DNA from: Sphingobacteriales bacterium
GTDB taxonomy: Bacteria; Bacteroidota; Bacteroidia; Chitinophagales; CAIOSU01
Assembly (NCBI GenBank): GCA_027483645.1
Contig: JAIXUD010000022.1
Coordinates: 124,001 to 188,000 of the forward strand
Length of the DNA: 64,000 bases
Reading direction: 5' to 3'
Part shown: positions 1 through 7,364 of the stretch, one piece after another
Layout of the letters: each line of letters opens with the position of its first letter
How positions within the stretch are numbered: position 1 is the first letter of the stretch
The notes under the pieces: model-generated
Database searches by the model: none
The model's input: only the letters and a program-made list of their open reading frames with translations
What the model was told of the DNA's origin: nothing
Position numbers and translations under genes: made by a program

Positions 1-312
1 ACTTACGGGTCCGCCCTGCGAAACAGTGTGTGCTGCAGTAGCGAGCGGGTCAGGCAACATGATGCTGAAAGCGGAATTGTCGGCACCCAAACCTTTCACT
101 ACCCAGAAGATGCCCATCCGTTGTATTTCGTAGCTGGCCGCATGCCATAGTGCGCCGTCAATATTGATGGCAATACCTACGGTTGGTGCACCCTTGTCAT
201 TGCTTACTGCAACTGGCTGAAGGTATGCGGTATTGCTTGCCGATGTGTTGGTAGTAGATTTACAACCCAATACAGTTATCATTATCATGATTGCTAGGCT
301 AGCCATTTTCAT
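1..312 (-). CDS. Lipoprotein, N-terminal part only (gene runs off the left edge)
   Basis: This is an open minus-strand reading frame of 104 codons from an ATG at 312-310 to the window edge. The first 17 residues form a lipoprotein signal: a hydrophobic run and a lipobox ending TVLGC, with Cys17 as the likely lipidated residue. The mature part is Ser/Thr-rich at first and then globular (GAPTVGIAINIDGALWHAA). I do not recognise a family, and the C-terminus lies outside the window. It is read in the same direction as the structured RNA at 371-646, but a strong terminator separates them, so it probably has its own promoter near 331-338. Confidence 0.7.
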   Translation of the reverse strand, partial: MKMASLAIMIMITVLGCKSTTNTSASNTAYLQPVAVSNDKGAPTVGIAINIDGALWHAASYEIQRMGIFWVVKGLGADNSAFSIMLPDPLATAAHTVSQGGPVS

Positions 313-330
313 AATAGGATATTTATCTTC

Positions 331-338
331 TAAAGTTA
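331..338 (-). promoter_or_regulatory. Possible -7 element for the lipoprotein gene
   Basis: On the minus strand this reads TAACTTTA, one base from the Bacteroidota -7 consensus TAnnTTTG, and lies 19 nt before the ATG. No convincing -33 TTTG was found at the expected distance, so this is a weak call. Confidence 0.3.
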
Positions 339-370
339 GAAACCGGAATGGTATTAGCTACGATTTAGCC

Positions 371-400
371 AAAAAAAACCGTCACCCCAAAGGGTGACGG
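371..400 (-). terminator. Intrinsic terminator of the structured RNA
   Basis: A perfect 9-bp stem (CCGTCACCC/GGGTGACGG, loop TTTG on the minus strand) is followed directly by eight T residues. It is a textbook rho-independent terminator for minus-strand transcription arriving from the right. Confidence 0.85.
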
Positions 401-646
401 CCGCACACTAACTACTACCTATATTTTGAGTTCCTGAAAGTCCACAAATAAGTTCCTTTCAGGGAACGATTGATCAAGTTGATGGTTGCGGGAAAAGGGC
501 GTAACCCACAACCATCGTTTATAAAGATGCTTCATTACGAGACGCTGAAGCTGGTATGCTTTTTACCAGTAAATCGTCATAGTTATATCGTTCGCTGCTT
601 AGTCTTCCTTCTCTATAACTGGTGCAACCTGTTCGTTGCGTCTCTG
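371..646 (-). ncRNA. Unrecognised structured RNA with its own sigma-54 promoter and terminator
   Basis: On the minus strand the predicted transcript starts near 646 and ends in a U8 tract at 378-371. Helices that can be read directly (plus-strand coordinates): GAGACGC 644-638 with GCGTCTC 545-539, closing a multi-branched domain right at the 5' end; AGTTATA 620-614 with TATAACT 587-581; CTGGTA 569-564 with TACCAG 556-551 around a 7-nt loop; a 12-bp helix 516-505 with 492-481 including one G-U pair; a 10-bp helix with a single bulged C, 466-456 with 440-431; and a 9-bp terminator stem, 400-392 with 387-379. The outer stem begins one or two bases after the start predicted from the promoter, which independently supports the promoter. 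It does not match tmRNA, RNase P, SRP or 6S RNA as I know them. A 38-codon ORF (535-419) lies inside, but it overlaps two helices and has no clear ribosome-binding site. It could instead be a long regulatory leader for the downstream lipoprotein gene, though the terminator argues for a free RNA. Confidence 0.7.
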
Positions 647-657
647 GTTTACATAAG

Positions 658-673
658 GCAGTAATTGTGCCAA
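658..673 (-). promoter_or_regulatory. Sigma-54 (-24/-12) promoter of the structured RNA
   Basis: The minus strand reads TTGGCACAATTACTGC, with GG at 671-670 and GC at 659-658 separated by exactly 10 nt, as RpoN promoters require. The TTGGCAC half is perfect; the -12 half (CTGC) has one mismatch to TTGC. The predicted start is about 646. Confidence 0.7.
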
Positions 674-754
674 GGATTGGGCTGATCGTAAGTCAATTGA
701 CTATCAACATATTAAGTGGGAGGGTCTGCAATCATGCAATCTTGTTGTGTATTT

Positions 755-778
755 ATTTCTACAAATTGGTGTAGAAAT
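755..778. promoter_or_regulatory. Palindromic operator, candidate enhancer-binding-protein site
   Basis: ATTTCTACA (755-763) and TGTAGAAAT (770-778) are perfect 9-bp arms around a 6-bp spacer. The site lies 109-132 bp upstream of the predicted sigma-54 start at 646, the usual range for activators of this sigma factor. The 12-mer at 755-766 recurs exactly, as its reverse complement, at 19196-19207 upstream of another sigma-54 promoter. It also lies 107-130 bp before the gene at 885, so it could instead regulate that gene. Confidence 0.55.
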
Positions 779-884
779 AGTGTAGATAATGAAGCATTAA
801 GTAAAAACCTTAAAGAGTGTTAACGATATACTACTTTAACCCTTGCATGCGTTTCTTTAGCTCACAGCTTTCAACTAACTATTT

Positions 885-1583
885 ATGATTACCGCAATCC
901 GTCAATTGTTCTCCCATCGATTTGGAGTTTTGTATGCCTCCATAGCATTTACGGTGTTCATGCTCACAGTAAGGGTTACCCTAACAGGAAGCATTTTCGG
1001 GGGATTCTTAGTTTGGAACCTTTTCCTGGCCGGATTGCCCTTGTTCTTTGCACTTTGGCTGCAAAATGTGAGAGATGGTAAAGGAAATTCGCTATTTCAG
1101 TTGGCATTGTTCAGCGCTTGGCTACTGTTTTTCCCCAATGCCATGTACATCGTTACCGATTTGTTTCATCTTAAAACCCGCGTGCCGGTGCCTCAATGGT
1201 TTGATATGATATTGCTATTTTCTGGCGCTTGGAATGGTCTGTTGCTGGGCTTTAACTCCCTTGCCATTGTGCAGCGCATCTTCAATGAAATGTTCAACAG
1301 CCTTGTGGGCAATCTATTGGCGGTGGGCTGCATGTTTCTGGCTGGCTATGGTATCTTTTTAGGCCGATACTTGCGTTGGAACAGTTGGGATGTAGTGAGC
1401 AATCCGTTTAGCCTAGTGGCCGATATTGCGCACCATGTACTGCGCCCTCACCACCATCTATTTATGTATGGTTTTGTGTTTCTCTTCAGCAGCTTTATGT
1501 GTTTGGCTTACTTCGCGATTCAGCAGCGCACAATAGTAGGTCAACCAAGTAACAATTTATTTAGCAAAACTCGCAACCCGTAA
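885..1583 (+). CDS. DUF1361 family integral membrane protein
   Basis: A 232-residue polytopic inner-membrane protein with about six hydrophobic segments. It carries the family hallmarks: WNLFLAGLPL near residue 45, LLFFPNAMYIVTDLFHLKTR near residues 80-98, and a following W-D/S-AW-G-GF-SL pattern. Known members are conserved membrane proteins without an assigned function. The last codons (RNP then TAA) lie inside a heptamer repeat (1569-1591), so the natural C-terminus appears to have been set by that repeat. It is transcribed away from the sigma-54 RNA. Confidence 0.85.
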   Translation: MITAIRQLFSHRFGVLYASIAFTVFMLTVRVTLTGSIFGGFLVWNLFLAGLPLFFALWLQNVRDGKGNSLFQLALFSAWLLFFPNAMYIVTDLFHLKTRVPVPQWFDMILLFSGAWNGLLLGFNSLAIVQRIFNEMFNSLVGNLLAVGCMFLAGYGIFLGRYLRWNSWDVVSNPFSLVADIAHHVLRPHHHLFMYGFVFLFSSFMCLAYFAIQQRTIVGQPSNNLFSKTRNP

Positions 1584-1591
1584 CTGGTAAC
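1569..1591. repeat. Heptamer repeat, family B (GAGTTAC type)
   Basis: The reverse strand reads as imperfect 7-bp units (GGTTAC-CAGTTAC-GGGTTGC-GAGTTTT). It overlaps the last codons and the TAA stop of the DUF1361 gene. Other copies: 8839-8872, 20611-20642, 20700-20726, 48210-48246, 56195-56226, 56273-56305. Confidence 0.75.
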
Positions 1592-1603
1592 CCTCGGGTA
1601 ATT

Positions 1604-2239
1604 TTACAAAGCCAAAGTCACTATCGACTTCTCGGCATAGAAAGGATCTTTGAAAAACTTCGATAGTGGAACCACTTTCGCCCGTTTGCCATAAGGCTCC
1701 AATTCCAATTTCAAGTCGCCGCCTTTAAGGGCTATAAGGCCGTTGGCAAGGGTATGGTTGCTGCGCTTTTTTATTTTACCGCGGGTCCATTGTACTAGGT
1801 CGGGCATCGGGGCCACGGCGCGGGTGATGGCAAAATCCACGTGGCCATCATGCCTTTCAGAGCGGATGTTTTCGGCAAAAGCATTATCCAATCCCAGCGC
1901 GTCCTTAATCGCCTTTACTACTAGTATCTTCTTGCCGATAGAGTCGGTAAGGTAAAACAAAGTATCAGGAAACAGAATGGCTAAAGGAATGCCAGGAAAG
2001 CCACCGCCTGTGCCCACGTCCAATATCTCTGCACCTGGATTAAAGGTCACAATCTTTGCAATAGCCAAAGAGTGCAGCACGTGCCGCTCATAAAGGTTTT
2101 CAATGTCTTTACGGGAGATAACATTGATTTTCTCGTTCCACTCCGAATATAGGGCTGGTAGTGCCCCAAAGCGTTCTTTTTGTTTGGCGGTTAGGTTCGG
2201 GAAGTGCTGGTAAATAAGCTCGAGGCCAGTTTGGCTCAT
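1604..2239 (-). CDS. rsmG: 16S rRNA (guanine-527-N7)-methyltransferase RsmG
   Basis: RsmG (GidB) transfers a methyl group from S-adenosylmethionine to N7 of G527 in the 530 loop of 16S rRNA. The SAM-binding glycine-rich loop is clear (EILDVGTGGGFPGIPLAI), preceded by the family signature WNEKINVISRKDI and HVLHSLAIAK. The length (211 residues) is normal. I chose the ATG at 2239, giving MSQTGLELI, because homologues begin there; an upstream in-frame ATG at 2263 would add only eight non-conserved residues. The gene diverges from secG. Confidence 0.95.
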   Translation of the reverse strand: MSQTGLELIYQHFPNLTAKQKERFGALPALYSEWNEKINVISRKDIENLYERHVLHSLAIAKIVTFNPGAEILDVGTGGGFPGIPLAILFPDTLFYLTDSIGKKILVVKAIKDALGLDNAFAENIRSERHDGHVDFAITRAVAPMPDLVQWTRGKIKKRSNHTLANGLIALKGGDLKLELEPYGKRAKVVPLSKFFKDPFYAEKSIVTLAL

Positions 2240-2328
2240 GGTGTGGGTGGATGTGAGTGGCAAAGTTCGGCATTTCGGGGGATACTTTGTTAGGTAGAAA
2301 CCACCCCCAAATACTTACAAAATAGAAT

Positions 2329-2360
2329 TTTGCGTATTTGCTACTATTACATTAACTTTG
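2329..2360 (+). promoter_or_regulatory. Bacteroidota-type promoter for secG
   Basis: A TTTG at 2329-2332 and TAACTTTG at 2353-2360 are separated by 20 bp, matching the housekeeping TTTG/TAnnTTTG promoter. The expected start is about 2367, some 25 nt before the secG ATG. Confidence 0.65.
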
Positions 2361-2391
2361 CACTCCTATCTTAATGGATAAAGTATAAATC

Positions 2392-2805
2392 ATGCTCTTC
2401 ACGGTTATAGTAGTTATCATCATCATCGTTTGCATACTGTTGTCATTGGCAGTTTTGATTCAAAACCCTAAAGGCAGCGGCCTGGGTGCAGGTTTTGCAA
2501 ATATCGGCAACCAGGTAATGGGCGCCCGTCGTGCTACCGAAACTATCGAAAAGGCTACATGGACTTTGGCCATTACTTTGCTAGCCCTTACCTTGTTGTC
2601 AGCCGTGTTTTTGCCTGATAGCAATGGAGTGGTAGTTACCGATGAGAAATCGGCTGCTGAAAAATCGTTGGAAGAGCGCCCAATTGCACCAGATTTGGGT
2701 GGTGCACCAGCTATTGCTCCAGTACCTGGTGGCGACGCTGCCCCCGCTGGTGAGGCTGCTCCTGCTGCTCCTGCTGACCAACAGCCTGCTGGCGACGGTC
2801 AATAA
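2392..2805 (+). CDS. secG: Preprotein translocase subunit SecG
   Basis: SecG is the small accessory subunit of the SecYEG channel. The 137-residue protein has two membrane segments (about residues 2-22 and 52-74) flanking the conserved loop VLIQNPKGSGLGAGF and the RRATETIEKATW stretch. The C-terminal third is an Ala/Pro-rich, acidic low-complexity tail, common in Bacteroidota SecG proteins and probably disordered. It is a single gene with its own promoter, divergent from rsmG and convergent with the next gene. Confidence 0.93.
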   Translation: MLFTVIVVIIIIVCILLSLAVLIQNPKGSGLGAGFANIGNQVMGARRATETIEKATWTLAITLLALTLLSAVFLPDSNGVVVTDEKSAAEKSLEERPIAPDLGGAPAIAPVPGGDAAPAGEAAPAAPADQQPAGDGQ

Positions 2806-2815
2806 TAGCTGAGAC

Positions 2816-3532
2816 TCAGCTTATTCGGCTAAGTTCTTTTATTAATAACCTTTTGGCTATTGGGTAAAGTGTTTCCGTAAATGGAAAATCTTTCTCAGCC
2901 TCTATGGCAAATGTTGCCGGATTGGGCAACTCCTTCCTAGTCTTTATCAATTCGTATTTAATGCTCTGGTAGGTACTGGTTATGCTCAATGGGTAGCTTG
3001 CCAAGTATTGGGTTTTCAATGCACGATAGTTTTCGTTAGCGCTTTCAAACAGGGTGAGCGTATACTCGAAGACATCTACCTTTTTTTGCCCCCCTTCGCG
3101 CAACAGCATATAGCCTTCATCCATTTTCATGGGCACTATGCCAATGGGTTGTAGCATCATTTGCTCTGCCACGTAATCATAAATGTATTGGCCGTTCCTT
3201 AAGTATTTTCCCAATTGCGGCAGGGCATATTCCATTATTTGCTGTATCTCTTCTAGGTATTGATCATCCTGCACCAGCCGCTCGTATTCCAACTCAAACT
3301 TAGCTGGGTCTATACTAACTATCTTTTTCGGGAAGCTATTGAGGGCCTGCTGTTTTTGCTCCTTTAGGTCAAGTAAATTGTGGTGGTGATTGATGAGGTC
3401 GGCAAGGCATGGGTACAACTTTTCTTGCTTAAATTCCTCATCAACGTGCTGTAAATAGCCTAGCAGTAGGTACTTTTTGTACTCAAGGTCAATGGTGCCT
3501 TCGGTAAGCCAATTGGTGCTGAGCTGTTTCAT
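2816..3532 (-). CDS. Conserved Bacteroidota protein of unknown function
   Basis: A 238-residue soluble, charged, mostly alpha-helical protein without signal peptide or membrane segment. The N-terminus (NWLTEGTIDLEYKKYLLLGY) and the central VPMKMDEGYMLL are features I have seen in unannotated proteins of related bacteria, but I cannot name a domain. It lies just upstream, on the same strand, of nothing obviously linked; secG converges from the other side with an 11-nt gap. Function unknown. Confidence 0.75.
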   Translation of the reverse strand: MKQLSTNWLTEGTIDLEYKKYLLLGYLQHVDEEFKQEKLYPCLADLINHHHNLLDLKEQKQQALNSFPKKIVSIDPAKFELEYERLVQDDQYLEEIQQIMEYALPQLGKYLRNGQYIYDYVAEQMMLQPIGIVPMKMDEGYMLLREGGQKKVDVFEYTLTLFESANENYRALKTQYLASYPLSITSTYQSIKYELIKTRKELPNPATFAIEAEKDFPFTETLYPIAKRLLIKELSRIS

Positions 3533-3594
3533 ACTATAGATACTGGTTGGTAAACAAAAAAGTTACGTTCCAAATTCTATACTAAGGGGCGAGC

Positions 3595-5070
3595 TTAAAA
3601 GTTAAAGCCTACCGTCATTACATAATTATCGAATTTCAGCTTTTCCTCACCACTAATGTATGGGGAAATAATGGCAGTGCCCTCGGAGGCAATGCGGTAG
3701 TAGGCCATATCAACATACCAGCGCTCGAAACGATAACCCAAGCCACCAGAGTACATTTGCGATACCAAATCTCGCCCTTCTACCACTTGGTTTTTCTCTA
3801 GCGGGCTAGTGGTGTAAGAATATCCAGCCCTTAGGCGCCAGTTTTTAATAGCCACCTCAGCACCGCCCCGTATGTTATGTATTGGGCGCAGGTAGTTTTT
3901 CACATCTTGGTTAAGGGCGTTCTCCGCAGTATCGAAACTGTCAAAATTGTACTTCGCCCGATTGAAATTACTGTATTCATAATCAACGGACAGGAAGCCA
4001 AAAGTTTTAACAATGAATGCCGCACTGGCTATTGCCCGCCATGGGGTGGAGAGCTTGTACGTAAACTCTCCATCCGAAAAGTCGTTGTAAGAAATCGTAT
4101 CGAATTGAGAGTTGATTTCAGTATAATAATCTTCGGAAAGGCTGTAGCGGGTAGGGGTGTGGAACGATGCGCCAAGACGCATCCACTTGGCAGCTCTCAC
4201 TATAAAGCCAAATTTAGCATTGATACCTGCTCCACTCGCCTTAAGGGTTTGGTTGAAGCCATAGTTGTTGAAGGATGGGATGGCATTGGCTTCATCGCTC
4301 TCTTTTACGGTAAGCTTTTCATTATAGCTTAAAAACGGAACTCCCACCAACATACCAAAGTAGAACTTATCATTATAGTTTGAGCCGAGGGCAAACGACA
4401 TTTCATCGATTCCACCACGGCGGGTAAGGGCTATTTGTTGGTTTACCAGCCGGCCATCGGTTATGGCGCTATAATCAGTACCAGTAATGCCGGTAGGGTT
4501 TAATAGATACGTGTAGTAGCCAGCTACTGCGCCTGCGCTGGCATTATCGAGCGATATTTGATCTTCTGTAAGGGCAGAAGTGGTAAGCTCGTCGCGGTAA
4601 TGATTTAACAGTGAGTTTGGGCTTTCACCATTGGTAAATACACTATGTGCATTAAAATTGGCAAGCCTATTGAACCCGAAGGCAAAGTTGGTAGCTATCC
4701 ATTTACCACGGCGCCTGTTGCCGCGGCCATCCACATGCAAGCGGCTGATAACAATGCTAGCGTTTGGCAAGTAGGCACGGAAACGGGTACTCGTATTGGC
4801 ATTACCTAGTAAGTCCGTTTCTGAAACCGTATTTTGAAAACCCAAGCTTAAGGATAAATCGCTACGGCGGTATACACCCAAGCCGCCTGGATTAATGCCG
4901 ATGCTGGTATAATCTGCCCCAACAGCGCCGAAAGCTCCCCCAACGCCAAGCCCGCGGGCAGTGCCGCCGGGCCGTATTTGAGAGTATCTTAAAATTTCGG
5001 TAGGGTTTTGGGCGAAAGCTGTAAAACCACCTGCAATCAAAACTACCATGTAAATAAGGATGCGCTTCAT
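3595..5070 (-). CDS. FadL/OMPP1-like outer-membrane transport protein
   Basis: A 491-residue outer-membrane beta-barrel with a cleavable signal peptide (about residues 1-20, ending AFA-Q). The start of the mature protein has the pattern SQIRPGGTARGLGVGGAFGAVGADYTSIGINPGGLGVYR, shown here as GGTARGLGVGGAFGAVGADY plus INPGGLGVYR, which is diagnostic for this Bacteroidota FadL-type group, often labelled hemin receptor. The C-terminus ends in an aromatic residue (VMTVGFNF), as outer-membrane barrels do. FadL relatives pass hydrophobic compounds across the outer membrane; the substrate here is not indicated. Confidence 0.8.
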   Translation of the reverse strand: MKRILIYMVVLIAGGFTAFAQNPTEILRYSQIRPGGTARGLGVGGAFGAVGADYTSIGINPGGLGVYRRSDLSLSLGFQNTVSETDLLGNANTSTRFRAYLPNASIVISRLHVDGRGNRRRGKWIATNFAFGFNRLANFNAHSVFTNGESPNSLLNHYRDELTTSALTEDQISLDNASAGAVAGYYTYLLNPTGITGTDYSAITDGRLVNQQIALTRRGGIDEMSFALGSNYNDKFYFGMLVGVPFLSYNEKLTVKESDEANAIPSFNNYGFNQTLKASGAGINAKFGFIVRAAKWMRLGASFHTPTRYSLSEDYYTEINSQFDTISYNDFSDGEFTYKLSTPWRAIASAAFIVKTFGFLSVDYEYSNFNRAKYNFDSFDTAENALNQDVKNYLRPIHNIRGGAEVAIKNWRLRAGYSYTTSPLEKNQVVEGRDLVSQMYSGGLGYRFERWYVDMAYYRIASEGTAIISPYISGEEKLKFDNYVMTVGFNF

Positions 5071-5130
5071 TGCTTTTATTCCTTTCTTTCTATTTGCAGA
5101 AAATGGTTTACTACAACCAATGTTTAGCCA

Positions 5131-7155
5131 TTAGTTACGCGGGCCACGAGGTGCACTTCCGCCGCCACCACTGCCACCGCCGCGGTTGTAACTTCCACCA
5201 CCGCCACCACCGCTAGGTGCAGGGCTAGGAGAGGGGGCAGAATAGCCACCACCACTGTTTCGTGGGGCGCTAGGCGCAGGACTATTATTCCTTGGTGTAG
5301 AGTAGTTAGGCTTGCTTGGCGCAGGAGTACTAGTTCTAGGCGTAGAGTAGCTCGGCTTATTATTTGGCGCTGGGCTGCTATAGTTTGGCTTGTTACTCGG
5401 CGCTGGGCTAGTAGTTCTTGGCGTGTTGCTTGGTGCCGGGCTATTATTCCTAGGCGCAGAGTAGTTAGGCTTATTATTTGGTGCGGGGGTGCTATAATTA
5501 GGCTTGTTATTCGGCGTTGGGCTAGTCCTTGGTGTATTGCTTGGCGCAGGGCTATTGTTCCTAGGTGCTGAATAGTTTGGCTTATTACTAGGTGCCGGCG
5601 CACTGTAGTTAGGTTTGTTATTCGGCGCCGGGCTGGTAGTCCTCGGCGTTGAATAAGTAGGGTTAGTACCTGTTGGTGCCGGCGTGCTATAGTTTGGCTT
5701 ATTGGTAGGAGCAGGGCTGGTAGTCCTCGGCGTGTTGGTTGGCGCTGGAGACGTTGGCCTAGTAGACGGTGTTGATGTGCCTGGCGCAGGAGCATTACGG
5801 TTTATATTACCACTAGTATTTGGTTTACTAGTAGGAGTTGGTGTAGTGGTTATATTACCATTGGACCTAGGGTTAGTGTTCACACCATTTGGATTAGTAT
5901 ACGTATTTGGTGTAGTGCCGTTATTATACCTTCCAGGATTTGTGCCAATACCAGTATTTGGAGCAACAGTAGTGCCTACTGGCTTGCCATTAGTGCTAGG
6001 GGCAGCAGTAGGGGTAGTACCACTATAACGGCTCGGGCCAGTTGAAGTAACAGGGCTACCAATATTTCTACCATCAGTAACAGGGGCAGTGGTTACATTA
6101 CCATTTCTAACAGGGGTTGTAGAGGATGATATGGGTGTACCTACAGTTTTGCCACCATTGGTAGAACCAATACTTGGCTTCACTCCAGTTGTGGTATTTG
6201 GCACAGTATTGCCAATAGGGGCAGCAACTACGCTACCATCGTTTCTACCACCGTTTGTGTACGGCTCGTAGCTGGTTTTGCCACCGCCGCCAGCGGGGTT
6301 GTCCACTGCTTTTCCACCACTAGCATAGCCTTGGCTACCACCTTCGCGGTAGCGTGGACCATATTGATTATTATAAAGTGGGCTGTTATAGCCACTATTC
6401 CATGAACCATCATTATATCCATCCCAGTAGCCATTGGCATAACCATGGTTGTATCCGTTCCAGTAGCCATTGTTCCAGCCACCATTACCCCAACCATTGT
6501 TCCAACCATTGTTCCAGCCATTGTTCCAGCCGAAGCCACCATTGCCCCAACCATTGTTCCAGCCCCAGTTGCTATACCAGCCATTGCCCCAGCCGTAGTT
6601 CCAGCCAGTGTTCCAAGCCCAAGCAGTGTGCCAAGATGTTGAACACCAGCCAGTATTAAAGCCCCAAGTAGGGCCGAAAAAATAGCCACTACCTACATAA
6701 ATGCTGGAGCCCCACATCCATGGGTCGTTGTAACCATACCAGTACGGATCGGTGTATGCACTGCTATACCAGCCAAAGCCAGGGTAAGGGTCGTAGAAGC
6801 GGCGCAAGCGGCTACTATAATAAAAGTCATGGTTGGTATTGCCATAGTAGTTGTTGGTAATGTAGGTATTGCCATCACCATCGGTGTAGTACTCACTGGT
6901 ATCGGCATAGTCATATCTATCGGCACTGCCATACTCATTGTTATACTGGTTGTAGTTGTAGCCAGTGTTGCCATCACCGCCAGTTGTTGTAGTGGTGCTG
7001 TTGGTTTGGCTACCGCTATTGTCGTTATTATAATATTGGTCTTGGCTGGTGCTGCTATTACCGTCGGGTTGGTAATACACATCATCATAGTTCTGCCCCC
7101 AGGCAGTAACCATGGTTACCAGTAGCAAAGCGGATATGAGTGTAAAAGTTTTCAT
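5131..7155 (-). CDS. Secreted low-complexity protein with Trp/Asn/Gly and Pro/Asn/Tyr repeat blocks
   Basis: A 674-residue exported protein: signal peptide residues 1-20 (ending AWG-Q), then an Asp/Tyr/Asn-rich stretch, a Trp-Asn-Gly block (about residues 170-255, built from units such as NNGW and NGYWDGY), a Thr/Gly/Pro linker, a long Pro-rich array (about 440-640) with units like NKPNYSTPAP and PSNTPRTTSP, and a Gly/Arg-rich tail ending RGPRN. No catalytic domain is visible. The composition suggests an extracellular matrix, adhesin or amyloid-like role, which is inference only. Several overlapping frames are open through the repeats, but only this frame has a signal peptide. Confidence 0.75.
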   Translation of the reverse strand: MKTFTLISALLLVTMVTAWGQNYDDVYYQPDGNSSTSQDQYYNNDNSGSQTNSTTTTTGGDGNTGYNYNQYNNEYGSADRYDYADTSEYYTDGDGNTYITNNYYGNTNHDFYYSSRLRRFYDPYPGFGWYSSAYTDPYWYGYNDPWMWGSSIYVGSGYFFGPTWGFNTGWCSTSWHTAWAWNTGWNYGWGNGWYSNWGWNNGWGNGGFGWNNGWNNGWNNGWGNGGWNNGYWNGYNHGYANGYWDGYNDGSWNSGYNSPLYNNQYGPRYREGGSQGYASGGKAVDNPAGGGGKTSYEPYTNGGRNDGSVVAAPIGNTVPNTTTGVKPSIGSTNGGKTVGTPISSSTTPVRNGNVTTAPVTDGRNIGSPVTSTGPSRYSGTTPTAAPSTNGKPVGTTVAPNTGIGTNPGRYNNGTTPNTYTNPNGVNTNPRSNGNITTTPTPTSKPNTSGNINRNAPAPGTSTPSTRPTSPAPTNTPRTTSPAPTNKPNYSTPAPTGTNPTYSTPRTTSPAPNNKPNYSAPAPSNKPNYSAPRNNSPAPSNTPRTSPTPNNKPNYSTPAPNNKPNYSAPRNNSPAPSNTPRTTSPAPSNKPNYSSPAPNNKPSYSTPRTSTPAPSKPNYSTPRNNSPAPSAPRNSGGGYSAPSPSPAPSGGGGGGSYNRGGGSGGGGSAPRGPRN
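5275..5760. repeat. Tandem repeat array encoding the Pro/Asn/Tyr block
   Basis: Imperfect coding repeats with nested units. The largest repeat of about 114 bp encodes PNYSAPRNNSPAPSNTPRT followed by a variable NKPNYS-PAP segment. Such arrays can change copy number by slippage or recombination. Confidence 0.6.
6440..6620. repeat. 12-bp tandem repeats encoding the NNGW block
   Basis: On the plus strand the unit GTTCCAGCCATT or close variants recurs many times; on the coding strand it gives Asn-Asn-Gly-Trp repeats. Confidence 0.6.
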
Positions 7156-7303
7156 AGTAATGCGGTTTATCTAGGTATAAGGTGCTGTTATATTGCCGTT
7201 TGGTTGTTCGACTCCAAAAATAATAATTGGTTTAAAACAAATTTTTCGCAACCACCATTCTGCCCTTCCTTATTCACTCGTTAAGTTACACAATATTAAT
7301 CGC

Positions 7304-7311
7304 TAACTTTG
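7304..7311 (+). promoter_or_regulatory. -7 element upstream of proS
   Basis: TAACTTTG is a perfect match to TAnnTTTG, 54 bp before the proS ATG. The -33 region is not a clear TTTG. Confidence 0.5.
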
Positions 7312-7364
7312 GCGCTCTGGTTGCCTATATTACCTTAACAAACAAATAGTATACCAAGTTTGCT

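Noticed and set aside
588-613. GAAGGAAG and AAGCAGC in the RNA loop resemble the SRP RNA apical loop
   Set aside because: The flanking helix and the GGAA-tetraloop pairing of SRP RNA are absent, and the overall RNA is far too branched and long for this fit.
470-664. A 64-codon plus-strand ORF opposite the structured RNA
   Set aside because: It has no protein-like pattern and runs antisense through the stems and sigma-54 site on the other strand.
6198-6213. TTTGGCACAGTATTGCC resembles a sigma-54 promoter
   Set aside because: GG to GC spacing is 9 nt instead of 10, and it lies within the repetitive coding region.
5124-7125. Several long overlapping ORFs in the repetitive gene, on both strands
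   Set aside because: They are open because of the repeat codons; only the frame 7155-5131 has a signal peptide and a coherent domain order.
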